A DNA stretch of 41,330 nucleotides from an uncultured Geobacteraceae bacterium (GTDB taxonomy: Bacteria > Desulfobacterota > Desulfuromonadia > Geobacterales > Pseudopelobacteraceae): positions 1 to 41,330 of the forward strand of contig CAIMXI010000035.1 in assembly GCA_903845365.1 (NCBI GenBank), written 5' to 3'. The position numbers and the translations under genes are program-made. The notes under the pieces were generated by a model, which ran no database searches, was not told the origin of the DNA, and was given only the letters and a program-made list of their open reading frames with translations. Each line of letters starts with the position of its first letter. The first letter of the stretch is position 1. Below, one piece after another: positions 1-7,404 of this stretch.

Positions 1-93
<93 letters not shown>

Positions 94-100
94 ATAAAAT

Positions 101-141
101 AAAACGCCCCGATTCCAATATAAATGGATGAAGGGCGTTTT
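101..141 (+). terminator. Intrinsic terminator of the rRNA operon
   Basis: AAAACGCCC (101-109) is the exact inverse of GGGCGTTTT (133-141) and lies just after the 5S rRNA. The A-tract and T-tract at the stem base make it usable on either strand, but position favours ending the rRNA transcript. Confidence 0.85.
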
Positions 142-179
142 GCGTTCCTGATTTTCTTTACTTAGGCAAACTTTTTGTA

Positions 180-208
180 TTGACACTCCATAATTTTCTT
201 TCTATATT
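180..208 (+). promoter_or_regulatory. Strong sigma-70-type promoter
   Basis: TTGACA (180-185) is followed after 17 bases by TATATT (203-208), a near-consensus housekeeping promoter. Transcription would start near 215. No protein gene follows before the intrinsic terminator at 414-445, so the product would be a short RNA or an attenuated leader of feoB. Confidence 0.6.
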
Positions 209-214
209 GACTTC

Positions 215-445
215 CGGTATCAAAAAGCGACCCGAATGATTTTCAATATAAAATGTGAAAATTAAACTTTCAATCTTATGCAGCATTCAAATACCTCCGC
301 TTTAGGAACCGCAGAGGAACGATTTAAGATGTTTTTCTCTCTTCTCATCTTTATTTGAGTGTTGAAGAGATTTACCAGTTTCTGGTTCAATTATCGTGAG
401 TAGCTTGCGTAAATCAGCTTTTATAATTTAAAAGCTGACTTTTTT
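215..445 (+). ncRNA. Candidate small RNA or attenuated feoB leader
   Basis: This AT-rich stretch of about 230 bases has no convincing reading frame. It is bounded by a promoter-like pair (180-208) and an intrinsic terminator (414-445). Inside are a CCTCCGC/GCAGAGG pairing near 276-314 and an AAGATG/CATCTT pairing near 328-351. I do not recognise the RNA. It could be a free small RNA or a 5' leader that conditionally reads through into feoB. The boundaries are inferred from the flanking signals. Confidence 0.4.
414..445 (+). terminator. Intrinsic terminator upstream of feoB
   Basis: TCAGCTTTTA (414-423) and TAAAAGCTGA (429-438) form a perfect 10-bp stem with loop TAATT, followed by C and six T. 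It lies 95 bases before feoB, so it ends a transcript starting upstream or attenuates feoB expression. Confidence 0.75.
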
Positions 446-453
446 ACCATATA

Positions 454-472
454 AATGAGAATGAAATTCATT
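454..472 (+). promoter_or_regulatory. Fur-box-like operator before feoB
   Basis: AATGAGAATGAAATTCATT resembles the 19-bp Fur box GATAATGATAATCATTATC. The core TGAGAATGAAATTCA matches 11 of 14 defined positions of the 7-1-7 form. It lies about 70 bases upstream of feoB, consistent with iron-dependent repression. This is assigned by eye without a scored matrix. Confidence 0.55.
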
Positions 473-539
473 ACTAAAATCTGTACAGCAGCGTTATCAG
501 CTAAATGGACTGCCACTCTGGCTTTGAAAGGAATTAAAA

Positions 540-2471
540 ATGAAAAAAATACTTATTGCGGGGATGCCTGGAGTTGGCAAAAGCACAATTTTCAGGCTTC
601 TTGTAAAAAACAGAGTTACAAGCTCAAACTACCCGGGAACCAAAATCTCTGTGGAAAGGGGGATATTCAAGGTTGACGGAGAGGATGTTGAACTCATAGA
701 TATTCCTGGCACATATGGCTTGACACATCTGTATGAGAATGAAGTCGTTGCCCGAAAAATTCTGATTGAAGAAAAACCTGACGTGATGATTCAAGTTGCT
801 GATACGAAAAACCTGAAGCGTATGCTCGCTTTCACCGGGCAACTGGCCGAGTTCAAGATACCACTTGTGCTGGTGTTGAACATGGTGGACGAAGCCGATC
901 AAATGGGTCTGAAAGTCAAGCGACATATCCTGGAAGAGAAACTAGGGACGGTTGTGATCGAGACTATAGCTACTGATAGCGTTGGCATTGCAGCACTACA
1001 TTCAGCTATTTTGAAAGCAAAGGTTCCACAGTTTCCAGTCAAACTGACCCCCGCACTTACAGAGATAAACTCTTCACTTGAAGAAATGATGTCTAACGAA
1101 ATCAAGTCCAGGAAAGCGCTTGCCTCACTCTGTCTTGCAGATGCGAGCGAAACTTCGGAATGGGCCATAGAACAGGGTGGTATGAAAGGAGATAAAACAG
1201 TTGCAGCTCATCGTGAAAAAGCCCGTCTGCTTTTTCACAGGCCACTAGACAGGGTTCTGGCAGAAGCTCGTGAATACGTTGCCAACAAAATTTTCCATGA
1301 ATCCACTTTTATGACTCCGGTCAGATCAACACCACTTATGGAGAGGATCGGTGATTATGCCAGGGGAACTGTCAGTGGAGTAGTGATTCTGCTTATTGTG
1401 ATGATTGCCCTTTATTATATTGTAGGACAATTTGCCGCCGGTTTTGTGGTTGATTTTATGATGAACGATTTTTTCGGCAAGATAATCGGTACTCCGCTGA
1501 ACGCAATGGTGGACTTGATACCATATTCGTTCATCAGGGAGATGATCATGGGCAAATACGGTCTTTTTACGATGGGGCTTGTTCCCTCTCTGGGGCTGGT
1601 TCTGCCGATCCTGATTGCATTTTATTTCACCTTCGGCTTTATCGAGGACTCCGGTTATATATCAAGGCTATCGATACTTCTGGATCGTCTGTTCAAAAAA
1701 ATCGGGTTGAACGGCAAGGCTCTGCTTCCAATCATGCTCGGCTTCTCCTGTGTCTCCATGGCAACCATTGCAACCCGTGTGCTTGAGACCAGAAAAGAGC
1801 GCCTGATTGCAATTTTTTTGCTATCACTCGGCATACCATGTACGGCCAAGCTGAGTATAATACTTGTGATTCTTGCAAAGGTCTCCTTTGGCGCATTTTT
1901 GACAGTATTCGGCGTCATATTTTCTCTGATGATTATTTCCGGTCTCATACTAAGCAAAATGCTTCCGACCGATACATCGCAATTCATCATGGATGTGCCG
2001 CCGATCAGAATACCGAGTCTGCGTAACGTCATAAAGCAGACCTATCACCGCTCCACAAATTTTGTTAAAGAGGCTTTACCGCTCTTTTTTGCCGGAGCGA
2101 TTTCACTGTTCACCCTCGACAAAATTGGTTTTCTTGCTCTTGTAGAGCGCGGCATGGCACCGGTAATAGTTGGTTTTCTTGGCCTTCCGGAACGGTTTGC
2201 CGAATCGCTGATTATGGGGTTCATCCGCGGTGAAGCCGGAGTGGCAATCCTGCAGCAGCTTGTTGACGACGGCACTATGAACAGTAGGCAGCTTGTTGTC
2301 GCCATGATCGTGACAATACTTTTTATCCCCTGCGTAACCAACTTTCTGCTGGTGATCAAAGAACATGGCTCGAAGGCTGCTTTTGCCATTATCGCGTCAG
2401 TTACAGCATGTGCGATACTCACCGGCGGTGCCATGAACCACATCCTGAATTATTTTAATATCGTCTATTAG
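540..2471 (+). CDS. feoB: Ferrous iron transport protein FeoB
   Basis: FeoB is the inner-membrane Fe(II) uptake protein with an N-terminal GTPase domain. Visible motifs are G1 GMPGVGKST (residues 8-16), G3 DIPG (54-57) and G4 NMVD (114-117), followed by a helical linker. The membrane part begins near residue 275. Both conserved permease gates are present, with cysteine motifs GFSCVSMAT and GIPCTAKL. At 643 residues it is shorter than many FeoB proteins (700-770). The start ATG follows AAAGGAAT. No separate feoA is adjacent, but a FeoA domain is fused to the regulator encoded next (2485). An upstream Fur-like site suggests iron control. Confidence 0.95.
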   Translation: MKKILIAGMPGVGKSTIFRLLVKNRVTSSNYPGTKISVERGIFKVDGEDVELIDIPGTYGLTHLYENEVVARKILIEEKPDVMIQVADTKNLKRMLAFTGQLAEFKIPLVLVLNMVDEADQMGLKVKRHILEEKLGTVVIETIATDSVGIAALHSAILKAKVPQFPVKLTPALTEINSSLEEMMSNEIKSRKALASLCLADASETSEWAIEQGGMKGDKTVAAHREKARLLFHRPLDRVLAEAREYVANKIFHESTFMTPVRSTPLMERIGDYARGTVSGVVILLIVMIALYYIVGQFAAGFVVDFMMNDFFGKIIGTPLNAMVDLIPYSFIREMIMGKYGLFTMGLVPSLGLVLPILIAFYFTFGFIEDSGYISRLSILLDRLFKKIGLNGKALLPIMLGFSCVSMATIATRVLETRKERLIAIFLLSLGIPCTAKLSIILVILAKVSFGAFLTVFGVIFSLMIISGLILSKMLPTDTSQFIMDVPPIRIPSLRNVIKQTYHRSTNFVKEALPLFFAGAISLFTLDKIGFLALVERGMAPVIVGFLGLPERFAESLIMGFIRGEAGVAILQQLVDDGTMNSRQLVVAMIVTILFIPCVTNFLLVIKEHGSKAAFAIIASVTACAILTGGAMNHILNYFNIVY

Positions 2472-2484
2472 AAAGGAGCAGAAC

Positions 2485-3141
2485 ATGAAATGTTTTGACA
2501 TCAATGCGGAGATACTGGAAGCGGTCTGGACATTTGAAGAGAAGGGCACTTGTACAATAGATTCTCTCAGAATGAGGTCTAACGGTGATTATGTTGTCAC
2601 TGATGAGCTTATCTCAGTGATTGAAAGAACCGGTCTTATTACGGTTTCGGATGGTGTGATCCACCTGACAGAGAAAGGAAAAAGCGAGGCAGGTCCGATT
2701 ATAAGAAGACACCGGCTTGCGGAGAGACTGCTTGCGGATATCCTTGGCATGACTCCAGAGGAGACCGAGGAGTCCGCATGCGAATACGAACACGTACTTG
2801 CGCCGGGTCTTACAGAAGCCATCTGCACACTGCTTGGCCACCCGCGGGAATGCCCACATGGATCACCCATTCCGGAAGGAGAGTGTTGCAAGAGGGCTGA
2901 CGTTTCCATACAGGCCGCTGTAAAATCGCTCGATCAGATGAACGTGGGAGATACGGTAAAGGTATCTTATATCAAGAGTGATGATCACATTATCATCAAC
3001 AAGCTGTACTCTCATGGCATATCTACCGGCAAAACATTAAAAATACGTCAAAAATTCCCATCCTTTGTTCTACAGATTGACAATTCCCAAGTGGCGCTTG
3101 AAAAGAGTGTTGCCGAGAATATCTACGGTTTAAGGAACTGA
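2485..3141 (+). CDS. DtxR-family metal-dependent regulator with C-terminal FeoA domain
   Basis: This 218-residue protein begins with a winged-helix DNA-binding region (about 1-65). A metal-binding and dimerisation domain follows, with the typical run RRHRLAERLLADILGM and then HVLAPGLTEAICTLLGHPRECPHG. The C-terminal 75 residues form an SH3-like FeoA domain. Such proteins sense Fe(II) or Mn(II) and repress uptake genes. It starts 13 bases after feoB behind AAAGGAG and ends one base before the next gene, so the three genes look co-transcribed. Autoregulation of the feo operon is likely but not shown. Whether it is iron- or manganese-specific cannot be told. Confidence 0.88.
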   Translation: MKCFDINAEILEAVWTFEEKGTCTIDSLRMRSNGDYVVTDELISVIERTGLITVSDGVIHLTEKGKSEAGPIIRRHRLAERLLADILGMTPEETEESACEYEHVLAPGLTEAICTLLGHPRECPHGSPIPEGECCKRADVSIQAAVKSLDQMNVGDTVKVSYIKSDDHIIINKLYSHGISTGKTLKIRQKFPSFVLQIDNSQVALEKSVAENIYGLRN

Positions 3142-3142
3142 G

Positions 3143-3793
3143 ATGACGACCAGCAGTAATGAATTGCTGTACAAGAGTGCGAGCCGTCTTGCCATATTTA
3201 CAATTGTATACAATTTTATTGAGGGGATTGTATCTATGTGGTTCGGGGCATCAGACGAGACTCTGGCACTTTTCGGGTTTGGCGTCGACTCTTTTATCGA
3301 AGTCATATCGGCGGTCGGCATCTGGCATATGTTACGGCGTATTCGTGCTAACAACGGAGAAACCCGTGATGAATTCGAGCAGCGAGCCTTAAGGATTACC
3401 GGCGGCTCATTCTACATGCTTTCAGCCGGACTGGCCATCATGGCTGTAACAAATATCTGCTTCAATCATAGGCCGGAAACCACACTATACGGGATTTTGA
3501 TATCACTCATCTCAATTTTGTTCATGTGGTACCTCATACAGCAAAAAACAAAAATCGGTAAATCACTTAATTCGGAAGCAATTCTAGCGGATGCAGCCTG
3601 CTCAAAGGCTTGTGCATACCTGTCGGTTGTACTGCTTGCGGCAAGTATCGGTTACGAGCTTACAAAAATAGGCTATCTTGATGCGGCTGGAGCATTACTT
3701 ATTGCATGGCTGACATTGAAGGAGGGGCGCGAGTCTTTTCGAAAAGCTGAGGGGATATCGTGTGGGTGCTGTCATCGGATTACACAACAGTAA
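3143..3793 (+). CDS. CDF-like membrane protein lacking the cytosolic domain
   Basis: This 216-residue protein has about six hydrophobic segments and resembles the membrane domain of cation diffusion facilitators. It lacks the usual C-terminal cytosolic metal-binding domain. The TM2 motif carries D49 and E53 (GVDSFIEV). The TM5 position, where zinc CDFs have HxxxD, reads LADAACSKACAY, so D150 is followed by C153 and C157. The tail ends in GISCGCC (204-210), another possible metal site. It starts one base after the regulator stop. Export of a soft or transition metal is inferred from family and context; the substrate is unknown. Confidence 0.7.
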   Translation: MTTSSNELLYKSASRLAIFTIVYNFIEGIVSMWFGASDETLALFGFGVDSFIEVISAVGIWHMLRRIRANNGETRDEFEQRALRITGGSFYMLSAGLAIMAVTNICFNHRPETTLYGILISLISILFMWYLIQQKTKIGKSLNSEAILADAACSKACAYLSVVLLAASIGYELTKIGYLDAAGALLIAWLTLKEGRESFRKAEGISCGCCHRITQQ

Positions 3794-3890
3794 AGGATAT
3801 GTCGAAATGTCAGGAACCAATGCAACGGATGATTTGTATTCAAAACAAATCAGCACCTTCCTGATGCGGCCTGTTACCATATAAAGAGGC

Positions 3891-4598
3891 CTACCCCGCC
3901 AGAGCTGCCTGAATAAGCTCTGGCAAGCTGTCAGCATGAATGCCGTTGTACGTAATCCTTCCATCATCGACTAACGATATGATTCCATAATTGTTTGACA
4001 CCGCTGGAGGTGACAGGGACAGTACTATAAAGACCGCCCCCGGTTTGAACGAGACACCATCGGCAAAAGCATCCGGCGCAGTCAGGTCGCAAATCCCCGC
4101 CAGCATGGTGTCCGCCTCCCCCAGTTCCAGATCCTCCAGCGCCATCCGAATGGCGCCGAGGTTATCTTCACCAGTCTCATTGATGGCGAACGAAGAGCCG
4201 GTCAGTCCGAACTGAATTGCGGCATCGCCGAGAAAACAGTTGGCGAGAGTGTATGCGAACAGGTTCGGGCTTGCAAGTCCGCCGCCCTCAAGGAGCACGG
4301 TTTTGTGGTATTCTAGGTCGGTGGCGAGGCAGCCGAAGTGGGTTGAAGCGACCACACCGATCGGACGTTTTTCAGCCCACTCTTCAAGCCTGGCATCGCG
4401 CAGGGCAAAAGTGATCGCGGCGAGGCCGAGTTTAGTGTACTCCGACATGCGACCGAAACGCTGGTTCGGTTCAGGAAAGACATCTTTGCGCGTCAGCGGC
4501 GGTAACGACAGGTCTGGCATGGAAAATTTGCTACCCTGCTTTCCCCAGCCGAAACCCGCTCCGGTAACCCAGCCGATGCCGCAGATAAATGCAGCCAT
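3891..4598 (-). CDS. Cysteine-less ketosynthase-like protein (ApeC / chain-length-factor type)
   Basis: This 235-residue protein aligns with the N-terminal half of beta-ketoacyl synthases but is far shorter than a full enzyme (about 400). Where the nucleophilic cysteine should be it reads FAINETGED (residues 138-146), so it cannot condense by itself. In aryl-polyene systems the ApeC subunit partners the ApeO ketosynthase like a chain-length factor, and this protein fits that role. It is the last gene of the operon. Its ATG overlaps the stop of the ketosynthase before it (TAATG at 4596-4600), so the two are translationally coupled and probably form a heterodimer. The role is inference from family and position. 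Confidence 0.75.
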   Translation of the reverse strand: MAAFICGIGWVTGAGFGWGKQGSKFSMPDLSLPPLTRKDVFPEPNQRFGRMSEYTKLGLAAITFALRDARLEEWAEKRPIGVVASTHFGCLATDLEYHKTVLLEGGGLASPNLFAYTLANCFLGDAAIQFGLTGSSFAINETGEDNLGAIRMALEDLELGEADTMLAGICDLTAPDAFADGVSFKPGAVFIVLSLSPPAVSNNYGIISLVDDGRITYNGIHADSLPELIQAALAG

Positions 4599-5725
4599 TA
4601 CTCCTCCCGCCGCAGTATCAGTGCAGCATTGACGCCGCCGAAACCGGAATTGGTACTCAACAGATAGTTGCCTTCAATCGGCTGTGTGGAACAGCTCAGG
4701 AAACCCTCGCCAGACTCTTCCGGCTCCAGCAGGCCAACTGTGGATGGTAGAAGACCCGCCTCAAGGCATTTCAGGCCAAGAGCCACTTCGATCCCGCCGG
4801 CGGCACCCAGAGTGTGGCCGATGGCTCCTTTGATCGAGTGCAGCGGGATGCTACGCTCACCAAATAGCGCCCGGAAGGCGGTAAGCTCCATCAGGTCATT
4901 ATAGACCGTTGCAGTGCCGTGAGCGCTGATAGCGGCAATCTGTTCAGGAGCGATGGCAGCGCGCATAAGAGCCTGGCGCACCGACTGAATGAGGCCGCAG
5001 CCGTCGCGAGCAGGAGCGGTGATATGGGTGGCGTCGTTGGCAGCCCCCCATCCGGCGACAACGCCGAGTACCGGGCGTCCTTCACGGATCGTCTGCTCGC
5101 GACTCATGAGGAGTAGCGCTGCGCCTCCTTCACCCAGTGTCAGGCCGTCGCGGTTGCGGTCGAAGGGACGACAGGCCGTCCCCGACAGTGCCTGGAGCGC
5201 CGAGAATCCGGAAAAGACAAACTCACTCACCATATCCATACAGACCACGACAACCGCATCGCTTTTTCCAGTGGCGATCAGGGAGGCGGCGCGAGCCAGG
5301 GCAATTGTTGAAGAGGCGCAGGCGGCGTTGATGTTGATACCGGCAGAGGTGAGGCCGAGCATGCGCGCAATATGACGCAGCAACGGTGCCATCGGCACTT
5401 CGGCTGGATCACCCGGAAGCCCGATCTGAAAACGTTCCATACTATCTATGCACCCCTTGGTGCTTGCAGTAATCAGCGTTGCGCCCGCAGGAACCGGGGC
5501 GAAGCCGTCAATAAGCTGTTCCAGCAGCGGATAGATACCGGATTGGCCGCTCTTTGACTCTACCCCTTCGATCCAGGAAGCGTTCCCTGTCAGGTAGCGG
5601 GCGGTCGCAAAGCGGGTAAGCGGCCTTATGGCACTTTCTCCGGCGATAACCCCCTGCCAGAGGCTGTTGAGATCCGGGCCAAGGCCGGTCACGGCATGGG
5701 TGGCGGTTACGCAGACCTCGTTCAT
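4598..5725 (-). CDS. Beta-ketoacyl-ACP synthase (FabF-like, APE-type)
   Basis: This 375-residue thiolase-fold condensing enzyme has a complete catalytic set: C136 in NINAACASST, H269 in SAHGTATVYND, K299 and H304 in SIKGAIGHTLGAAG. The C-terminal NSGFGGVN motif is present. It would extend an ACP-bound chain using malonyl-ACP. The stop overlaps the cysteine-less partner and the start overlaps the thioesterase stop (ATGA at 5722-5725). Direct coupling to the chain-length-factor-like protein makes it the best ApeO candidate of the three active ketosynthases here. Confidence 0.88.
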   Translation of the reverse strand: MNEVCVTATHAVTGLGPDLNSLWQGVIAGESAIRPLTRFATARYLTGNASWIEGVESKSGQSGIYPLLEQLIDGFAPVPAGATLITASTKGCIDSMERFQIGLPGDPAEVPMAPLLRHIARMLGLTSAGININAACASSTIALARAASLIATGKSDAVVVVCMDMVSEFVFSGFSALQALSGTACRPFDRNRDGLTLGEGGAALLLMSREQTIREGRPVLGVVAGWGAANDATHITAPARDGCGLIQSVRQALMRAAIAPEQIAAISAHGTATVYNDLMELTAFRALFGERSIPLHSIKGAIGHTLGAAGGIEVALGLKCLEAGLLPSTVGLLEPEESGEGFLSCSTQPIEGNYLLSTNSGFGGVNAALILRREE

Positions 5726-6183
5726 CGGATGCCCCCTCCTTTCCAGCGATCAAAAAAAGTATTCAGAAACGGCGGCGGGATGAGCATGATGTTCATGTCG
5801 GTATCGAGCAGCATCTGCACCGTGTAGCCGGTCGTAGTAATTTCTGCTTCCCTGTTTCTGATAATGAATTCGAAGTTGAGGCGTGCCGCCGCACTCCAGT
5901 GCAGTATACCCTCAATGCTGAACTGTTCCTGAAAGCGGAGTGGCCGAAAGTAATCGATGTGCATCTGCTTGATGGGACAGAGAATCCCCTGTTCATAGCA
6001 GTCGAGGTACCCCAGGCCGTATTTTTCACCGAACGCCACTCTGGCATCCTCGAAAAAACCTGGATAACGCCCGTGCCAGACAATATTTAGCGGGTCGACC
6101 TCTTCGAAGCGTACCCGGCGCTCGACTGTTATTCTTAGTGGAGGAGGCGCCCCCTCCTGGCGTGAAAAATAAGCGCGGCTCAT
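5722..6183 (-). CDS. Acyl-CoA/ACP thioesterase, 4HBT hotdog family (ApeK-like)
   Basis: This 153-residue single-hotdog protein of the YbgC/4-hydroxybenzoyl-CoA thioesterase type has the motif EVDPLNIVWHGRYPGFFEDAR, with D30 as the probable catalytic residue. It would hydrolyse or offload an acyl thioester. ApeK in APE clusters is the same family. It overlaps the ketosynthase by ATGA on one side and the dehydratase stop by ATGA (6180-6183) on the other. Confidence 0.85.
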   Translation of the reverse strand: MSRAYFSRQEGAPPPLRITVERRVRFEEVDPLNIVWHGRYPGFFEDARVAFGEKYGLGYLDCYEQGILCPIKQMHIDYFRPLRFQEQFSIEGILHWSAAARLNFEFIIRNREAEITTTGYTVQMLLDTDMNIMLIPPPFLNTFFDRWKGGGIR

Positions 6184-6572
6184 GGAAGCTCCCCTGCGGG
6201 GGAAAGTTCGATCAGTAGAGTCGCCGTAGTTGTTTCTCCCACGGTCAACTGGGCATCATAGAGAATCTTGCCTCTGATTGTCCGCTCTCGGCAGCGTACT
6301 ATCAGTTCCTGATTCGGCTGCACCGGATGGAGAAATTTTGCATCGTCCACGGCAACCAGGCGTTGTCGGCAACCGGTCTGCTCGCTGATCAGGGAGAGAA
6401 CGGTCAATATTTCCACGATGGCCGGGAGAATCGGATGCCCCGGAAAATGGCCGGCGAATCCGGTAAAATCGTCTCCGAAACAGTAGCGTCCCACCATCAC
6501 GCCGTCGGCATCTGTTGCCGCGGCACCTTGTTTGGATGCGGCTATTCCCTGTAAAATATTATTCATCGACAT
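6180..6572 (-). CDS. FabA/FabZ-like 3-hydroxyacyl-ACP dehydratase (ApeI-like)
   Basis: This 130-residue hotdog protein has the FabZ signature GHFPGHPILPAIVEI. H42 and E54 are the likely catalytic pair. It would dehydrate 3-hydroxyacyl-ACP to the enoyl form, the step that leaves each polyene double bond. There is no enoyl reductase in the operon, which suits retention of the double bonds. It overlaps the lipoprotein gene's 3' end by 14 bases. Confidence 0.85.
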   Translation of the reverse strand: MSMNNILQGIAASKQGAAATDADGVMVGRYCFGDDFTGFAGHFPGHPILPAIVEILTVLSLISEQTGCRQRLVAVDDAKFLHPVQPNQELIVRCRERTIRGKILYDAQLTVGETTTATLLIELSPAGELP

Positions 6573-7404
6573 TGTCTACACTTTCAGTCCATAAGGTCAG
6601 ACGATAACCGGCCTGTTCATCTTCGAGCAGCATACCGCCGGGGAAAAGCCGCCCCTGGTACCGTTGATACTGATAATAGCGAACCCGCCACGACTCGGCA
6701 GAGCCACGGCATACTTTTTCCAGAAGCTGTGTATCGGCTCCACCGAGGGTGAAGCGAACCACCCTTCCGTCACCCTTTTGCTTTGTAAGCAGATACGTAG
6801 TTGAGGTGCGTTCAAGTGTGTCGTCCGGTGCCGGTTCAGGAGTCAGAAATATTCTCCGTACCGAGTCGGCAACCGCTTCGGTGAAACCGGGATAGCGGGT
6901 GAGCTCCGGAATAATAAAGTGCGATCGGCTGGAGGTCGCATCTACGGAGATGTCGTACAGCTTCACCCCCATGTCGTTCATCCCGATCAGGCGAATGCTC
7001 CTGCCGGAGAGATCCAGCTTCATAGCCCCTGTGACCGGCACCTTCGCTCCCTCGAATTCAAAGAGAGCCGACTGGCGGATCATGAGTGTGCCGGTACCGG
7101 AATTCCATAGAGCCCTGGAGAGTTCCGCAGCACTCCGGGGAGTCGTCGGGATGAGCTCGGTGGAGACGAACGGCACCGTCGTGCAGGCTGTTGTCAGTAG
7201 CATAAGTGCCGCGAGGGCTAAATAAAAAGCATTTGAAACACGGAGCAACGGAGCAACGGAGTAAAACCAAAAAAGAATCTTCTTGAAAAAGCTTTTTTGA
7301 GACTCACCTTTGTGAATGCAGTTTCTCATGTAAGATATTGATTTCTCAGTTGCTCCGTTGCTCCGTGTTATTCTAACTGCCGTTTCTAGGTTCATCTTTT
7401 TCAT
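6559..7404 (-). CDS. Outer-membrane-type lipoprotein of the APE-like operon (ApeN-like), N-terminus rewritten by a repeat
   Basis: This 281-residue frame has a clear lipobox, ALMLLTTAC, near residue 74, then a mature domain of about 205 residues resembling DUF3261-type lipoproteins of APE clusters. The ATG overlaps the exporter stop (ATGA at 7401-7404), the expected coupling. However, roughly residues 5-60 are encoded by a palindromic repeat (7224-7392) also present at 40391-40562. The original product was probably MKK followed directly by FYLALAALMLLTTAC. The frame stays open through the repeat. Export may therefore be altered, or start at an internal TTG that gives LRVSNAFYLALAALMLLTTAC. 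Function is inferred only from context. Confidence 0.7.
   Translation of the reverse strand: MKKMNLETAVRITRSNGATEKSISYMRNCIHKGESQKSFFKKILFWFYSVAPLLRVSNAFYLALAALMLLTTACTTVPFVSTELIPTTPRSAAELSRALWNSGTGTLMIRQSALFEFEGAKVPVTGAMKLDLSGRSIRLIGMNDMGVKLYDISVDATSSRSHFIIPELTRYPGFTEAVADSVRRIFLTPEPAPDDTLERTSTTYLLTKQKGDGRVVRFTLGGADTQLLEKVCRGSAESWRVRYYQYQRYQGRLFPGGMLLEDEQAGYRLTLWTESVDNVDE
7224..7392. repeat. Palindromic MITE-like repeat, copy 1 (inside lipoprotein gene)
   Basis: The element runs from AAAAAGCATTTGAAACACGG to AACTGCCGTTTCTAGGTT. Inside each end is an inverted repeat of ACACGGAGCAACGGAGCAAC-type units (near 7239-7259 and 7349-7370). The same outer ends occur at 40391-40562, while the interior differs. 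It has no transposase gene. It lies immediately after the first codons of the lipoprotein gene and does not interrupt the frame. Confidence 0.8.

Noticed and set aside
455..676. Open frame of 73 codons before and into feoB
   Set aside because: It starts inside the Fur-like site, has no ribosome site or family resemblance, and overlaps feoB out of frame.
3797..3890. 25-codon peptide between the CDF-like gene and the polyene operon
   Set aside because: Too short, with a weak ribosome site and no recognisable similarity.
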